Below are positions 1 to 8,859 of a stretch of 64,000 nt of DNA, one piece after another; within the stretch, counting starts at the first letter, position 1; the number at the start of each line of letters is the position of its first letter. The notes under the pieces were generated by a model, which saw only the letters and a list, made by a program, of their open reading frames with translations, was not told where the DNA came from and searched no databases. Position numbers and translations under genes: made by a program. This stretch comes from an uncultured Oscillospiraceae bacterium (GTDB lineage Bacteria > Bacillota > Clostridia > Oscillospirales > Ruminococcaceae): assembly GCA_904397845.1 (NCBI GenBank), contig CAJFOX010000006.1, positions 1-64,000 on the forward strand, read 5' to 3'.

Positions 1-27
1 ATTTTCATATCTCTCGAAATAAACAAA

Positions 28-72
28 TAATCCGAACCCGTCCCCCACAGGGAAGAACTGGTTCGGATTATA
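28..72 (-). terminator. Terminator of tRNA-Leu
   Basis: Inverted repeat with arms around AATCCGAAC and GTTCGGATT, directly downstream of the tRNA on the minus strand and followed there by a T-rich stretch. Confidence 0.6.
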
Positions 73-78
73 TTGGTT

Positions 79-161
79 TGGTGCGGCAGATGGGACTTGA
101 ACCCACACGCTCACGCACACGCCCCTCAAACGTGCCTGTCTGCCGATTCCAGCACTGCCGC
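79..161 (-). tRNA. tRNA-Leu (anticodon GAG)
   Basis: The minus strand folds as a class II tRNA. The acceptor arms are GCGGCAG and CTGCCGC, the anticodon stem is CACGT/GCGTG with loop TTGAGGG, and there is a long variable arm and a T arm with GGTTCAAGTCC. Discriminator A and CCA are encoded. Anticodon GAG reads CUC/CUU leucine codons. It is the cognate tRNA of the CUC specifier in the T-box at about 20.4-20.7 kb. Confidence 0.95.
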
Positions 162-231
162 ATCTATAATGGAACAAAACGTTCTCCGAGGGAAAATTGT
201 CAACCACTATCCTATTTTGACCGCGAAAAAC

Positions 232-260
232 ATTATATCATTCTAAAATGGTTATGTCAA
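232..260 (-). promoter_or_regulatory. Consensus sigmaA promoter of tRNA-Leu
   Basis: On the minus strand a perfect TTGACA (255-260) and a perfect TATAAT (232-237) are separated by 17 bases. The start would be near 225, giving a leader of about 64 bases before the mature tRNA. Confidence 0.8.
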
Positions 261-364
261 CCAAAACATAAAAACTCCCGCCGCTATTCTATGTAAAAGG
301 ACATGCGCCAACCTCGTTTTTCCAGCATAAAATGAAAAGAGTCCAAAGGAAAGGAGGTGCTATT

Positions 365-487
365 ATGGCGTGCTGCTCTGATTACAATGGATATTCTTAT
401 TCGAATAACACTGCGCAGCAGTGGTTGATTTGGATTGTTCTGATTTTGGCCGCACTGTATTTCTATCGTTATACCATGTGCCAGTAA
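365..487 (+). CDS. Small single-span membrane protein (40 aa), function unknown
   Basis: An AAAGGAGGTG ribosome site lies just before ATG 365. The product has a short polar head rich in Cys, Tyr, Ser and Asn (CCSDYNGYSYSNN), one hydrophobic helix at about residues 20-33 (WLIWIVLILAALYF), and a short tail RYTMCQ. A strong terminator follows at once, so it is a complete monocistronic unit. I do not recognise the family. Size and layout recall small spore-associated membrane peptides such as YjcZ, but the sequence does not match that family. The ribosome site and terminator make it very likely real. Confidence 0.7.
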   Translation: MACCSDYNGYSYSNNTAQQWLIWIVLILAALYFYRYTMCQ

Positions 488-497
488 AAAAGCCGCA

Positions 498-533
498 AAA
501 GAGCCGGTTGGAAATTCCAACCGGCTCTTTTTT
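498..533. terminator. Bidirectional terminator
   Basis: AAAGAGCCGGTTGGA and TCCAACCGGCTCTTT are perfectly complementary arms with a T-run on both strands. It serves the small gene on + and the ABC exporter operon on -. Confidence 0.9.
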
Positions 534-539
534 CATCGA

Positions 540-2294
540 TTAATCTTTTTGGCCAGAACGAACCAGATCGGCATATTTTCCATTTTTCTGCATCAATGCC
601 TCATGATTTCCCTGTTCAATAATCCGGCCCTTTTCCAGTACAAAAATACAATCACAGGACTGGATGGTGGATAGACGGTGCGCAATAAAAATTGAAGTCC
701 GATCTTTCGAAATTTTTGCAATGGAATCCTGGATAATCTGCTCCGTATCGGTGTCGATATGTGCGGTGGCTTCATCCAGCACTAAAATCGCCGGATCCCG
801 CGCAATGGCTCTTGCAAAGGAAAGCAGCTGCCTTTGCCCTGTAGAAAAATTCATACCGGCTTCGGTCACTTCTCCCTTCAGCCCACCGCACTCTTCAACA
901 AATTCACTGGCGCAGGACACTCCCAGCGCCTGGCGAATCTGCTCTTCATTTAATTCGCTGTGGATACTGATATTGTCTGCAATAGACCCAACAAACAAAA
1001 ACACATCCTGCAATACCACCGATATCCCGCTGCGCAACGCTTTCAACTGCCAGCGCTCCAGCGGCACGTCGTCAATCAGAATCGTACCCTTCTGCGGAAT
1101 ATAGTAACGCCCAATCAGGTTGATAATTGTAGTTTTACCCGCTCCGGTACTGCCGACAAAAGCAACTTTTTCTCCCGGTTCTACCGTAAAGCTTACCCCT
1201 TTTAATACCCAATTCTCTTCGTCATAAGCGAACCATACATCCCGGAATTCAACCTTTCCAGTAATCGGTTGATTCCAGTCCCCTTCAAACGGATCTTCCT
1301 GATTTTCCTCATCTAACAACGAAAAAATCCGGTCCGCAGATACCAAAGCTGATTGGATAGTGGTATATGTTTCTGCCAGCTCATTGATCGGTTCGAAAAA
1401 TTGCTTCACATAATCGGTAAAGGCATAAAGGACACCCAGCTCCAACACTGCGCTGCCGCCAAAATTCCCGACAATCCGATTATATCCAAACCAAATCAGC
1501 AACGCAATAATCATGGAGTTGACCACCTCCATTGCAGGCCGCAACATGCTATGCAGCTTTAACTGGATCATAGTAGTCGTCAAGTACGATTCGTTCAGCT
1601 CCTGAAATTCCTGAAGCTTATTTTTTTGCCGGTTGAAGGCCTGCACGATCCTCATACCCGCAATATTTTCCGCAAAAAAGCCATTAATTCTTCCGATAAT
1701 CGCTTTCATCAGCTCAAAATTGCGTTTCAGCACTTTTCGTATGGATATAGTAATCAGCGCAATGATTGGAATACCGATAAACGCCACCAACGCCAACTGC
1801 CAATCCATTTGGATCATCATAAATACCAGGCTGATTAAAAGCAAGATATCCTGGAACAAGGTGACCAAAATATCAGAATAAAATTCGTTCAGCGTTTCGA
1901 CATCGTTCGTCGCACGGGTAATCAGCCGCCCGCTTCCATATCGATCTAAGGTTTTAATCGGCATATGCAGAATATGATCCATTACATCGGCACGCAGCTT
2001 ATGCAAAATCGCCTGTCCAAATCGGGCTAGTGTGCGGCGCTGCGCCGTGGTAAACCCGGCGCTAATGAGCACTACCAGAAAATAGGAAATTCCCAATCCC
2101 GTTATGGAGTAAATGCCATTTTGCGGCAAGCCTTTGGTCAAAAAATCATCGATGATAATTTTGACAAGATATGGCTTGACCAGCACGCCCAAATTGGAAA
2201 CTAAAACGCAGAAAAAGACAAAGTACAAGTATTTCATGTATGGCTTCATCATCTTGGCCAAACGAATCAGGCTGGAAGGATTATTTTTTTTCAT
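540..2294 (-). CDS. ABC exporter half-transporter, subunit with the catalytic Walker B glutamate
   Basis: Type IV ABC exporter half-molecule: an N-terminal six-helix membrane domain and a C-terminal ATPase. The ATPase has Walker A GSTGAGKTT, signature FSTGQRQ, Walker B ILVLDEATAHID with the catalytic Glu, and H-loop IAHRLST. I start it at ATG 2294 (MKKNNPSSL), which has a GGAGG-rich ribosome site. That start overlaps the end of the upstream subunit by 14 bases and gives 584 aa. An earlier in-frame start at 2345 lies inside the neighbour and is unlikely. With the next gene it should form a heterodimeric multidrug or lipid exporter of the BmrCD/TM287-288 type. The substrate is unknown. Confidence 0.9.
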   Translation of the reverse strand: MKKNNPSSLIRLAKMMKPYMKYLYFVFFCVLVSNLGVLVKPYLVKIIIDDFLTKGLPQNGIYSITGLGISYFLVVLISAGFTTAQRRTLARFGQAILHKLRADVMDHILHMPIKTLDRYGSGRLITRATNDVETLNEFYSDILVTLFQDILLLISLVFMMIQMDWQLALVAFIGIPIIALITISIRKVLKRNFELMKAIIGRINGFFAENIAGMRIVQAFNRQKNKLQEFQELNESYLTTTMIQLKLHSMLRPAMEVVNSMIIALLIWFGYNRIVGNFGGSAVLELGVLYAFTDYVKQFFEPINELAETYTTIQSALVSADRIFSLLDEENQEDPFEGDWNQPITGKVEFRDVWFAYDEENWVLKGVSFTVEPGEKVAFVGSTGAGKTTIINLIGRYYIPQKGTILIDDVPLERWQLKALRSGISVVLQDVFLFVGSIADNISIHSELNEEQIRQALGVSCASEFVEECGGLKGEVTEAGMNFSTGQRQLLSFARAIARDPAILVLDEATAHIDTDTEQIIQDSIAKISKDRTSIFIAHRLSTIQSCDCIFVLEKGRIIEQGNHEALMQKNGKYADLVRSGQKD

Positions 2295-4020
2295 CACAGT
2301 CTCCCCCCTCCTCCTGCTGGCGGTACATATGCGCATACAACCCATCTTGAGCCATCAGCTGTTCATGGGTGCCTCTTTCCGCAATCTGCCCATCCTTAAT
2401 AAAAATAATTTCCTGCGCATGCTTCACTGCACTGAGGCGATGGGAAACAATGACAGTAGTTTTTCCATCGTAGTAATCCGAAAGCCTTGCTAAAATCTGC
2501 CGTTCCGTATGGTTATCCACTGCGCTAAGCGTATCATCTAGAATCAGAAGCTGCGGATTGCGGATCAGCGCCCGAGCCAGCGCAATTCTCTGTTTTTGCC
2601 CGCCGGACAGATGGGTTCCCCGTTCGCCTACCTGAGTGTCATATCCATCTGGAAATGCCATAATATCATCGTGTACGCTGGCCAGTTTTGCTGCACGAAC
2701 CATATCTTCGTCGGTTGCTCCCGGCTGGTAAAATTTAATGTTGTCACGAATAGACGCCGAGAATAAAAATCCGTCCTGCGGCACAAATCCAGCTTGCTCG
2801 CGCACTGCTTTAGCAGGGATTTCTGTGATATCCGTGCCGCCAATATAGATACTATGCTCTGGCACAGGATAAATTTTCAACAGCAAATGCATCAGCGTCG
2901 TTTTGCCGCCTCCGGTCGGCCCCACCACACCCAGCGTAGCTCCGCGGGGCAGATGTAGGGAAATATCGCTCAAAGCATTGTTCTCTGTTTCCGGATAACG
3001 AAACGTCAGATTTTTGATTTCCACATCTCCACCAACCGGTTCCTTGGCATCTTCCATTTCCTTTTCCGGAATCCCCGGCTGCTCCAGAATGACCTGAAGC
3101 CGTTTATAAGAGGCAAGACCCCTTTGCAGCATATTGATGATACGCCCTAAAGACATAACCGGCTGCTGGACCAGCAGCAGAGAGCCATTGAAGGTAACCA
3201 GAGCACCCAATGACAGATTCCCGCTTAACACCATATGGCCGCCTACAATCAAGCCAATGGCGTAGCATAAACCGAATATCACCGAAATAGACGGCCAGAT
3301 CAAAGACGAAGTATCCGCAAGATTCACATTGGCATCATACATCGTCTTGCTAATATCCGAAAATTCGTCCAAGCGCTCCTCCTCTTTTGCAAAACTTTTG
3401 ATCACCTGCACGCCCATAATCGTCTCATTGACCTCACCGGATAGTTCAGAAAACAGCGATTGGACATAACGAAATTTCCGCCGGACGATTCCGCCTAGCC
3501 GAACAATGATGAAAACCGCCGCCGGTACCGGCAAAAGAGCCAGCACTGTTAATTGGGGATCCACCTCAGTCACCATACTGTAAATGGCCATTACCGCAGT
3601 GGAAACCCCGCTTACTGACATAGAGACCACCTGCCCAAAGGTCATCCGCACTGCGCCTACGTCGTTCACCGCATATGCCATCAGATCCCCTGAACGCTGC
3701 TTGGACAGATAAGATACCGGAAGGTTTTCCAGCTTGACAAACAGCTCTTCCCGTAAAAAATTCTCCAAAAATCGTGAATTGCCGATGATAAAATACCGCC
3801 ATATATAGCGGGTGATGAAAACGCCCACCGCGATCAAAATGATATAAAAGGCCTGCCTGTATACTTTGCTTTGATCAATCAGTGCTACATCCATATCCAT
3901 ATAGTCGATTGCATGCCCTAAAGCAATCGGCGCCAATGTCGTAATGTACGAGCTGATCAGCAGAAACAGAAAGCCCGGGATATACCGCCATCCATGTTTT
4001 TTCAAAAACCGTGTCAGCAT
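2281..4020 (-). CDS. ABC exporter half-transporter, subunit with degenerate Walker B
   Basis: 579 aa: six membrane helices followed by an ATPase with Walker A GPTGGGKTT, canonical signature LSGGQKQR and H-loop VSHRLSA. Walker B reads LLILDDTLSAVD, with Asp where the catalytic Glu normally sits. The partner subunit keeps the Glu but has the unusual signature FSTGQ. This complementary pattern, one consensus and one degenerate ATP site, is the hallmark of heterodimeric exporters such as BmrCD, LmrCD and TM287/288. It lies downstream of a MarR regulator and is probably co-transcribed with it. Confidence 0.92.
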   Translation of the reverse strand: MLTRFLKKHGWRYIPGFLFLLISSYITTLAPIALGHAIDYMDMDVALIDQSKVYRQAFYIILIAVGVFITRYIWRYFIIGNSRFLENFLREELFVKLENLPVSYLSKQRSGDLMAYAVNDVGAVRMTFGQVVSMSVSGVSTAVMAIYSMVTEVDPQLTVLALLPVPAAVFIIVRLGGIVRRKFRYVQSLFSELSGEVNETIMGVQVIKSFAKEEERLDEFSDISKTMYDANVNLADTSSLIWPSISVIFGLCYAIGLIVGGHMVLSGNLSLGALVTFNGSLLLVQQPVMSLGRIINMLQRGLASYKRLQVILEQPGIPEKEMEDAKEPVGGDVEIKNLTFRYPETENNALSDISLHLPRGATLGVVGPTGGGKTTLMHLLLKIYPVPEHSIYIGGTDITEIPAKAVREQAGFVPQDGFLFSASIRDNIKFYQPGATDEDMVRAAKLASVHDDIMAFPDGYDTQVGERGTHLSGGQKQRIALARALIRNPQLLILDDTLSAVDNHTERQILARLSDYYDGKTTVIVSHRLSAVKHAQEIIFIKDGQIAERGTHEQLMAQDGLYAHMYRQQEEGGDCDEKK

Positions 4021-4094
4021 AAATTACCCTTTTCCCTCCCATAAAAATTTTTCCGAAACGCCAAACAGGCTTTTTCCTCCGCCCCCTTTTACTT

Positions 4095-4565
4095 TTAAAT
4101 GACAGGTTTTTCACCCGATAGCTCTTCTTCGCTTGGTTTTTCCAGTTCCGAGATCAATTTGGACAAAAGTATTTCCAACTGTTCTTGCTCCTGTGCGTTT
4201 AACACGCCGAATACAGTATTTACCATATCCCGCCGTGCCTCAATCATCTGTTGGGAAATCCCCAGGCCATCCTCAGTCAGAAAAATATTAATCTTCCGCC
4301 GATCCTTCTCGTTGACCCGGCGCTGGATCCAACCGCTTTTCTGCATTTTATCCAGTAATTCGCTTAGAGAAGCGGCACGTATTTGCAACCGTTCGGCCAG
4401 CTCTTTTTGGCCAATTCCATCCTCCCGGCGCAGGATCGACAGGATTTTTCCCTGCCCATGCCGGGTACCCACCTTGCCGTGCACCGTCTGATGATACCTC
4501 CGGCGCATTAAGTTAAAACAATATCGGAATGAATGCATCAGCTCCTCGCCGGAAATGTCGGCCAC
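4095..4565 (-). CDS. MarR-family transcriptional regulator
   Basis: 156 aa winged-helix regulator. The central part (IGQKELAERLQIRAASLSEL, then a wing with KDRRKINIFLTEDG) is typical of MarR. It starts with GTG at 4565 behind AAGGAGGGG. It is the first gene of the exporter operon and is preceded by two near-identical palindromic sites that flank the promoter. This strongly suggests autorepression relieved by a ligand exported by the ABC pair. Confidence 0.9.
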   Translation of the reverse strand: MADISGEELMHSFRYCFNLMRRRYHQTVHGKVGTRHGQGKILSILRREDGIGQKELAERLQIRAASLSELLDKMQKSGWIQRRVNEKDRRKINIFLTEDGLGISQQMIEARRDMVNTVFGVLNAQEQEQLEILLSKLISELEKPSEEELSGEKPVI

Positions 4566-4582
4566 AATACCCCTCCTTTTTT

Positions 4583-4653
4583 ATTAGGCACCTAATTATT
4601 TACATTTATTTTACATCGTTTCCCAATCCTTGTCAATCTCATTAGGCACCTTA
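4583..4653 (-). promoter_or_regulatory. MarR operon promoter flanked by two operator sites
   Basis: Minus-strand promoter TTGACA (4631-4636), 17-base spacer, TAAAAT (4608-4613). The sequence ATTAGGCACCTAAT at 4583-4596 is a near-palindrome just downstream of the start point. ATTAGGCACCTTA at 4641-4653 repeats it just upstream of the -35. Two copies bracketing one promoter fit dimeric MarR binding. Confidence 0.75.
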
Positions 4654-4698
4654 CAAAAAAAATTCAGTCATCTTATATCATTCTATCTTCTACAATCA

Positions 4699-4735
4699 AA
4701 AAGGCCAAAGGTTTTCCTTCGGCCTTTTGTTTTTC
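4699..4735 (-). terminator. Terminator of cimA
   Basis: Hairpin with AAAAGGCC and GGCCTTTT arms about 145 bases beyond the cimA stop. T-runs flank both sides, so it may also insulate the MarR promoter region. Confidence 0.65.
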
Positions 4736-4876
4736 GATTTTTGATTGACTGTTTTTAAAAGCTTTTTCTTTCCTTTTGGCAAAAACCGGATATCGCTTCT
4801 GTTTAACACGCGACGCCCCGTTTTATATCCCTGCCTCCCCTTTGGTTTCGGACTGCAAACACTTTTCTGGAAATCA

Positions 4877-6451
4877 TCATGCGTTCTGCTCATCTTTGAG
4901 CAACTTGTACTCCATCGAATCCACCAACGCTTTCCAGCTGGCCTCGATGATATCCGGTGATGCGCCGACAGTTGTCCAAACATTTTCCCCATCGGTGCTT
5001 TCAATCAAAACCCGGACCGTCGCCGCAGTTGCGTCTTCGGGCGTCATCACCCGTACCTTGTAGTCAATCAGCCGCACTTTTGCCAGCGAAGGATAAAATA
5101 CTTCCAGCGCTTTGCGCAGTGCCCGATCCAATGCATGAACCGGACCGGCCCCTTCCGCCGCAGTGATTTCTTCCCGATCGCCTACCCGTATTTTGACCAA
5201 AGCAGACGCCAGCCGATCGATGCCATCCTCGTTCTGCTCTCCGATAATTTTAAAATGGCGCAGCGTAAAATATTCTTTCATCCGTCCTAGTTCTTTTTGG
5301 ATCAGCACATCCACGCTGGCAAGCGCTGATTCAAACTGATAACCATGATATTCCATTTCCTTAATTTGGGAAATAATTTTCTCCGTCACAGGAGAAAATT
5401 TCGTCACCGATGGATCAATGCGCGTGATTCGGTTCAAAATAGCAGTCCGGCCCGCCATCTCGGAAACAAGCAGATTCCGGCGGTTCCCGACCGTTTCCGG
5501 ATCAATATGCTCAAAAGAGCGCTGGAGCTTTTGTACGCCATCCACGTGCATTCCTCCTTTGTGGGAAAAAGCACTTTTTCCCACATAGGGCGAAGCTGGT
5601 GGAATCATATAATTAGCAACTTCCGCAATGTATCGGGCCGTATGGGTCAGCTCCGGCAAAAGCGTGCTGGGAATGCACTGGTATTTCTTTTTTAGCTGCA
5701 GCGTTGGAATAATGGCCGACAGATTGGCATTTCCGCAGCGCTCCCCATATCCCAAAAAAGTTCCCTGCACCTGTTCGCAACCAGCCTCAACCGCCATGAT
5801 GCTCGCCGCCACCGCACAGTCCATATCGTTGTGGCAATGAATCCCCAACGGCACATGGCAGGCCTTTTTGACCGCCTCTACCACCGCGGCGATTTCCTGT
5901 GGAAAACTTCCGCCATTGGTATCGCATAAAATAATCCGCACTGCGCCGGCCTGTTCTGCCGCCAAAACCGTCTGTATGGCATAAGAGGGGTTATTCCGAT
6001 AGCCGTCGAAAAAATGCTCCGCATCAAAAAAAACTTTTTTCCCCGCATCTGAAAAATAGGATATCGTTTCCCGTATCATTTGTAAATTTTCAGCCAGAGA
6101 AGTTTTCAGTACTTGTGCGACATGTAAATCCCAACTCTTTCCAAAAATCGACACATACTCTGTTCCGGCTCCCATCAATGCGGCACATCCTGCATCCTCC
6201 TGCACCTGGACACCGGGCTTTCGGGTTGCGCCAAACGCCACCAAATTTGCCTGCTGCAACGGATGCTCTGCAATCCGTCGAAACAGCTCCATGTCTTTTG
6301 GGTTGGAGGCAGGATTCCCTGCTTCAATATATCTGATGCCAATATGATCCAATGCATAGGCAATCCGCAGCTTATCTTCCAGCGAATAGAAAATCCCCTC
6401 GGCCTGCGCACCATCCCGGAGGGAAGAGTCCAATATTTCGATCTGCCGCAT
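4877..6451 (-). CDS. cimA: (R)-citramalate synthase
   Basis: Condenses pyruvate with acetyl-CoA to citramalate, the first step of the threonine-independent isoleucine route. A TIM-barrel DRE-TIM domain opens with LDSSLRDGAQAEG, carries the metal-binding HCHND motif, and has the GYGERCGNANL stretch typical of CimA. A C-terminal LeuA-like allosteric domain follows. I choose ATG 6451 (MRQIEILDSS), giving 524 aa, the usual CimA length; the in-frame extension upstream is not conserved-looking. Monocistronic. The family is normally feedback-inhibited by isoleucine through the C-terminal domain. Confidence 0.93.
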   Translation of the reverse strand: MRQIEILDSSLRDGAQAEGIFYSLEDKLRIAYALDHIGIRYIEAGNPASNPKDMELFRRIAEHPLQQANLVAFGATRKPGVQVQEDAGCAALMGAGTEYVSIFGKSWDLHVAQVLKTSLAENLQMIRETISYFSDAGKKVFFDAEHFFDGYRNNPSYAIQTVLAAEQAGAVRIILCDTNGGSFPQEIAAVVEAVKKACHVPLGIHCHNDMDCAVAASIMAVEAGCEQVQGTFLGYGERCGNANLSAIIPTLQLKKKYQCIPSTLLPELTHTARYIAEVANYMIPPASPYVGKSAFSHKGGMHVDGVQKLQRSFEHIDPETVGNRRNLLVSEMAGRTAILNRITRIDPSVTKFSPVTEKIISQIKEMEYHGYQFESALASVDVLIQKELGRMKEYFTLRHFKIIGEQNEDGIDRLASALVKIRVGDREEITAAEGAGPVHALDRALRKALEVFYPSLAKVRLIDYKVRVMTPEDATAATVRVLIESTDGENVWTTVGASPDIIEASWKALVDSMEYKLLKDEQNA

Positions 6452-6597
6452 GTCCTGCACCCTCTTTGCCGTTTTTACTTTTATGATAGAAGATTCCCTT
6501 TTCTTTGTCAACAAAGGTGTTATCCAGAAATTCACTGGGATAAAATGCGGTTTTATCGCAAAAATATACCCATAAACGGCAGAAAAGAGGTCTTTTT

Positions 6598-6996
6598 ATG
6601 GTCAAAAAAGGGGAATTATTATCGGTTTTTTCCATCGGTGCAGCAGGGTACAGCCTATTGGAAATTTTGTGGAGGGGCAATACCCACTGGACGATGACGC
6701 TGGCCGGCGGCATCTGTTTTATGGGAATCCATTTGGCCAATATTTACGCCAAAGCCTTATCGGTCTGGAAAAAATGTTTTCTGGGATCTGCGCTGATTAC
6801 AATTGTTGAGCTGTTCACCGGTATTGTCGTCAATCTGTGGATGCACTGGCACGTATGGGATTACAGCGGCCAGTGGATGAACTTCTTAGGCCAGGTGTGC
6901 CCATTATTCTCCTTTTTCTGGTTTGTTCTGACCTTCCCTCTCCTTTTTCTTAGCAACCAAATCAATCATTTTTTCCAATCTCGTTCTCTGGCATAA
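6598..6996 (+). CDS. Membrane protein of the putative ABC-transporter type IV (CmpB) family
   Basis: 132 aa with four predicted membrane helices. The motif VWDYSGQWMNFLGQVCPLFS resembles the WDYS/N/G-x-C core of Pfam family PF06541, named a putative ABC-transporter permease without functional proof. GAAAAGAGG precedes ATG 6598. It stands alone between divergent cimA and convergent yesL-like genes and has no ATPase partner nearby. I infer membership from the motif; transport function is doubtful. Confidence 0.65.
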   Translation: MVKKGELLSVFSIGAAGYSLLEILWRGNTHWTMTLAGGICFMGIHLANIYAKALSVWKKCFLGSALITIVELFTGIVVNLWMHWHVWDYSGQWMNFLGQVCPLFSFFWFVLTFPLLFLSNQINHFFQSRSLA

Positions 6997-7024
6997 AAAC
7001 TCAATAAAAAGCACTTGAAAATGA

Positions 7025-7058
7025 CAAAAGCCGTGGATCTTTTCCCACGGCTTTTGTC
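7025..7058. terminator. Bidirectional terminator
   Basis: ACAAAAGCCGTGG and CCACGGCTTTTGT arms with a short loop, between two convergent genes. Confidence 0.85.
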
Positions 7059-7076
7059 CATTTTTATATTTTAATG

Positions 7077-7886
7077 TCAGTCTTCAAAAATACTCTCATC
7101 CTTTTGTTGCTCTCCCTGTTTTTCATAGTAAGGATCAATAGCGTATTTTTTCACTACCGGATACGCATTGAACGTAATGATGAATAACGGCAACGTCATT
7201 CCGATAAAGGGAAAGATGAACATGGAAAGCGGAAAAAATTTATATTCCAGCCATAAAAAACCCACTGCAAACAATAAACTGCAAAAATTCCGAACCAGAT
7301 TTAAAATGGAAAATAGAAAGCAGTTTTTTAAAATATCCCGAAGGTTCAGATCAACCGTTACGATCATCAAAAACACGTGGAACGTTTCAAATGCCACTAA
7401 CAGAGCCATGATCAGAACCATCGCTTTGAACAAATAGTTCATAAAACCCATATTCAGGTGCTCGCCATAGAACAGGTAAGAAGCATAACATGCGAACAGG
7501 GCAAGGGAATTGAACAAAAAAGCCAACGCCGACTGCTTGTAGTTTGCCTTAAACTGCTCGAAAAAGTCCGATAGCAAAAACACCGGCGTTTGCGTGGTAA
7601 AATTTCGGAGAATATAAACTGCGCCTGCCGTAGCTGGGCCCGCTGTGAAAGTTCCCACCAGGAAAAAGGCTAAATAAGCCAGCGTTGCATTGTAGGGGGT
7701 CAACAACGTCCCGGCAATCAACGGGGGAATCCAGAAAAGAAGATATAACAGGTTTAGCTGAATTAACTTCCAAAATTTCCTAAAAAACAATTCAAAAAAT
7801 AGAAAAAAGCGCCGTTTTTGCTGTTCTTCTTTTTCCACACCCGGCCCTGGTTTGGAATAATTGAACATATTTGAAATAAGTCCCAT
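7077..7886 (-). CDS. YesL/DUF624-family membrane protein
   Basis: 269 aa with about five or six membrane helices. A cytosolic start ends in FFRKFWKLIQLNLLYLLFWIP, the recognisable N-terminus of the DUF624 (YesL) family, which is often found next to carbohydrate uptake genes. A second conserved feature is the Gly/Pro-rich GPATAGAVYILRNF. GGAGAG precedes ATG 7886. No sugar transporter is near, so the biological role is open. Confidence 0.75.
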   Translation of the reverse strand: MGLISNMFNYSKPGPGVEKEEQQKRRFFLFFELFFRKFWKLIQLNLLYLLFWIPPLIAGTLLTPYNATLAYLAFFLVGTFTAGPATAGAVYILRNFTTQTPVFLLSDFFEQFKANYKQSALAFLFNSLALFACYASYLFYGEHLNMGFMNYLFKAMVLIMALLVAFETFHVFLMIVTVDLNLRDILKNCFLFSILNLVRNFCSLLFAVGFLWLEYKFFPLSMFIFPFIGMTLPLFIITFNAYPVVKKYAIDPYYEKQGEQQKDESIFED

Positions 7887-7987
7887 CGGAATGATCTCTC
7901 CTGATTTTTCACATTACGGATAATCCGTTTTATTTATTGTACCATAAATCCAAAAAATTTCATATCTTTTCTGTGAACAATATTCCG

Positions 7988-8611
7988 TCACATGGAAAAG
8001 AACAGCCCGTCTAATAAATAACTGCAAATACTGTCAATGAGCGCCGCTACCAGCAGGCATGCAGCCAAAACAGAAAACTCCAAACAGTAAGGGCGGGCGG
8101 TCATTTTCCCCGATCCTTTCATCGCCCCGTACAGGCCGGTAGAAAACCGGAAGGCGCTTTGCCCCGCCCGCAGCAGAATCATTGCAGTCAAAATACAGTT
8201 TGGCAGCAAGAGCAACGCCACATAGCCCATTCCGCTGATCCCATATACGCTGTAAACACCGCCGGCAGTCAAGCCGTATCCCATGCCTCGGAATAACAAA
8301 ATCAAGCAAACCAGGGGCTGCCCTATCGCACAAAAACCGCACAGAAAAACAGCCAGCAAAAAAACTGACGACCCGGTTAGAGACTGTAAAAACGTTTCCG
8401 CAATCGTCTGTGTACTGCGTCCGTCGGAAAATCCCGCTACCATCTGGCGGATGAATTCTTTCCAACTGTCTCCGTTCGCCCGAATTAGGCAGGCGCCAAG
8501 TAAAACGCCGATTAAAAACAGCACTGCCAGCAAAAAAAATATCTCATTGCGATAAAAAAGCTTTCGAATGCCTCGTTTAAATTGCTGTCCCCTTCCGGCT
8601 CTTTTTAACAT
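7988..8611 (-). CDS. spoIIM: Stage II sporulation protein M family (SpoIIM)
   Basis: About 207 aa with four to five membrane helices and the FRGMGYGLTAG stretch characteristic of SpoIIM. This mother-cell membrane protein works with SpoIID and SpoIIP in septal peptidoglycan thinning and engulfment. I favour ATG 8611, spaced six bases from the run AAAGGGGG; ATG 8617 and GTG 8629 in the same frame are possible. spoIID lies far away at 62.5 kb, so the engulfment genes are dispersed. I did not find a convincing sigmaE promoter here. Confidence 0.8.
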   Translation of the reverse strand: MLKRAGRGQQFKRGIRKLFYRNEIFFLLAVLFLIGVLLGACLIRANGDSWKEFIRQMVAGFSDGRSTQTIAETFLQSLTGSSVFLLAVFLCGFCAIGQPLVCLILLFRGMGYGLTAGGVYSVYGISGMGYVALLLLPNCILTAMILLRAGQSAFRFSTGLYGAMKGSGKMTARPYCLEFSVLAACLLVAALIDSICSYLLDGLFFSM

Positions 8612-8824
8612 CCCCATCCCCCTTTTCACCTATTTCAAAACATCTTTATAAAGAGTATATGGACAAGGAAGAAAAAAAAGACCGCGAAACAGGGCAGATA
8701 ATCCGCCTATCAAAATATGCATCCTTTTCAGACGGCAACCCTTCTGGTCCGGCAAATAGAAAAATTGTACTCTCACCGAAAAAACCGCGCACTTTTGCCT
8801 TTTCCCAAAAGCTTCACATACGTT

Positions 8825-8853
8825 TTGCAATTATTTCTATTTTTGTTTATAGG
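8825..8853 (+). promoter_or_regulatory. Candidate promoter of the 6S-like RNA
   Basis: TTGCAA (8825-8830), 17-base spacer, TATAGG (8848-8853). It would start an RNA near 8860 that ends at the terminator around 9036. Confidence 0.45.
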
Positions 8854-8859
8854 AAGGTA

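Noticed and set aside
8630-8830. Minus-strand frame of 66 codons upstream of spoIIM
   Set aside because: No ribosome site or motif; it overlaps the candidate RNA promoter region and looks like leader sequence.
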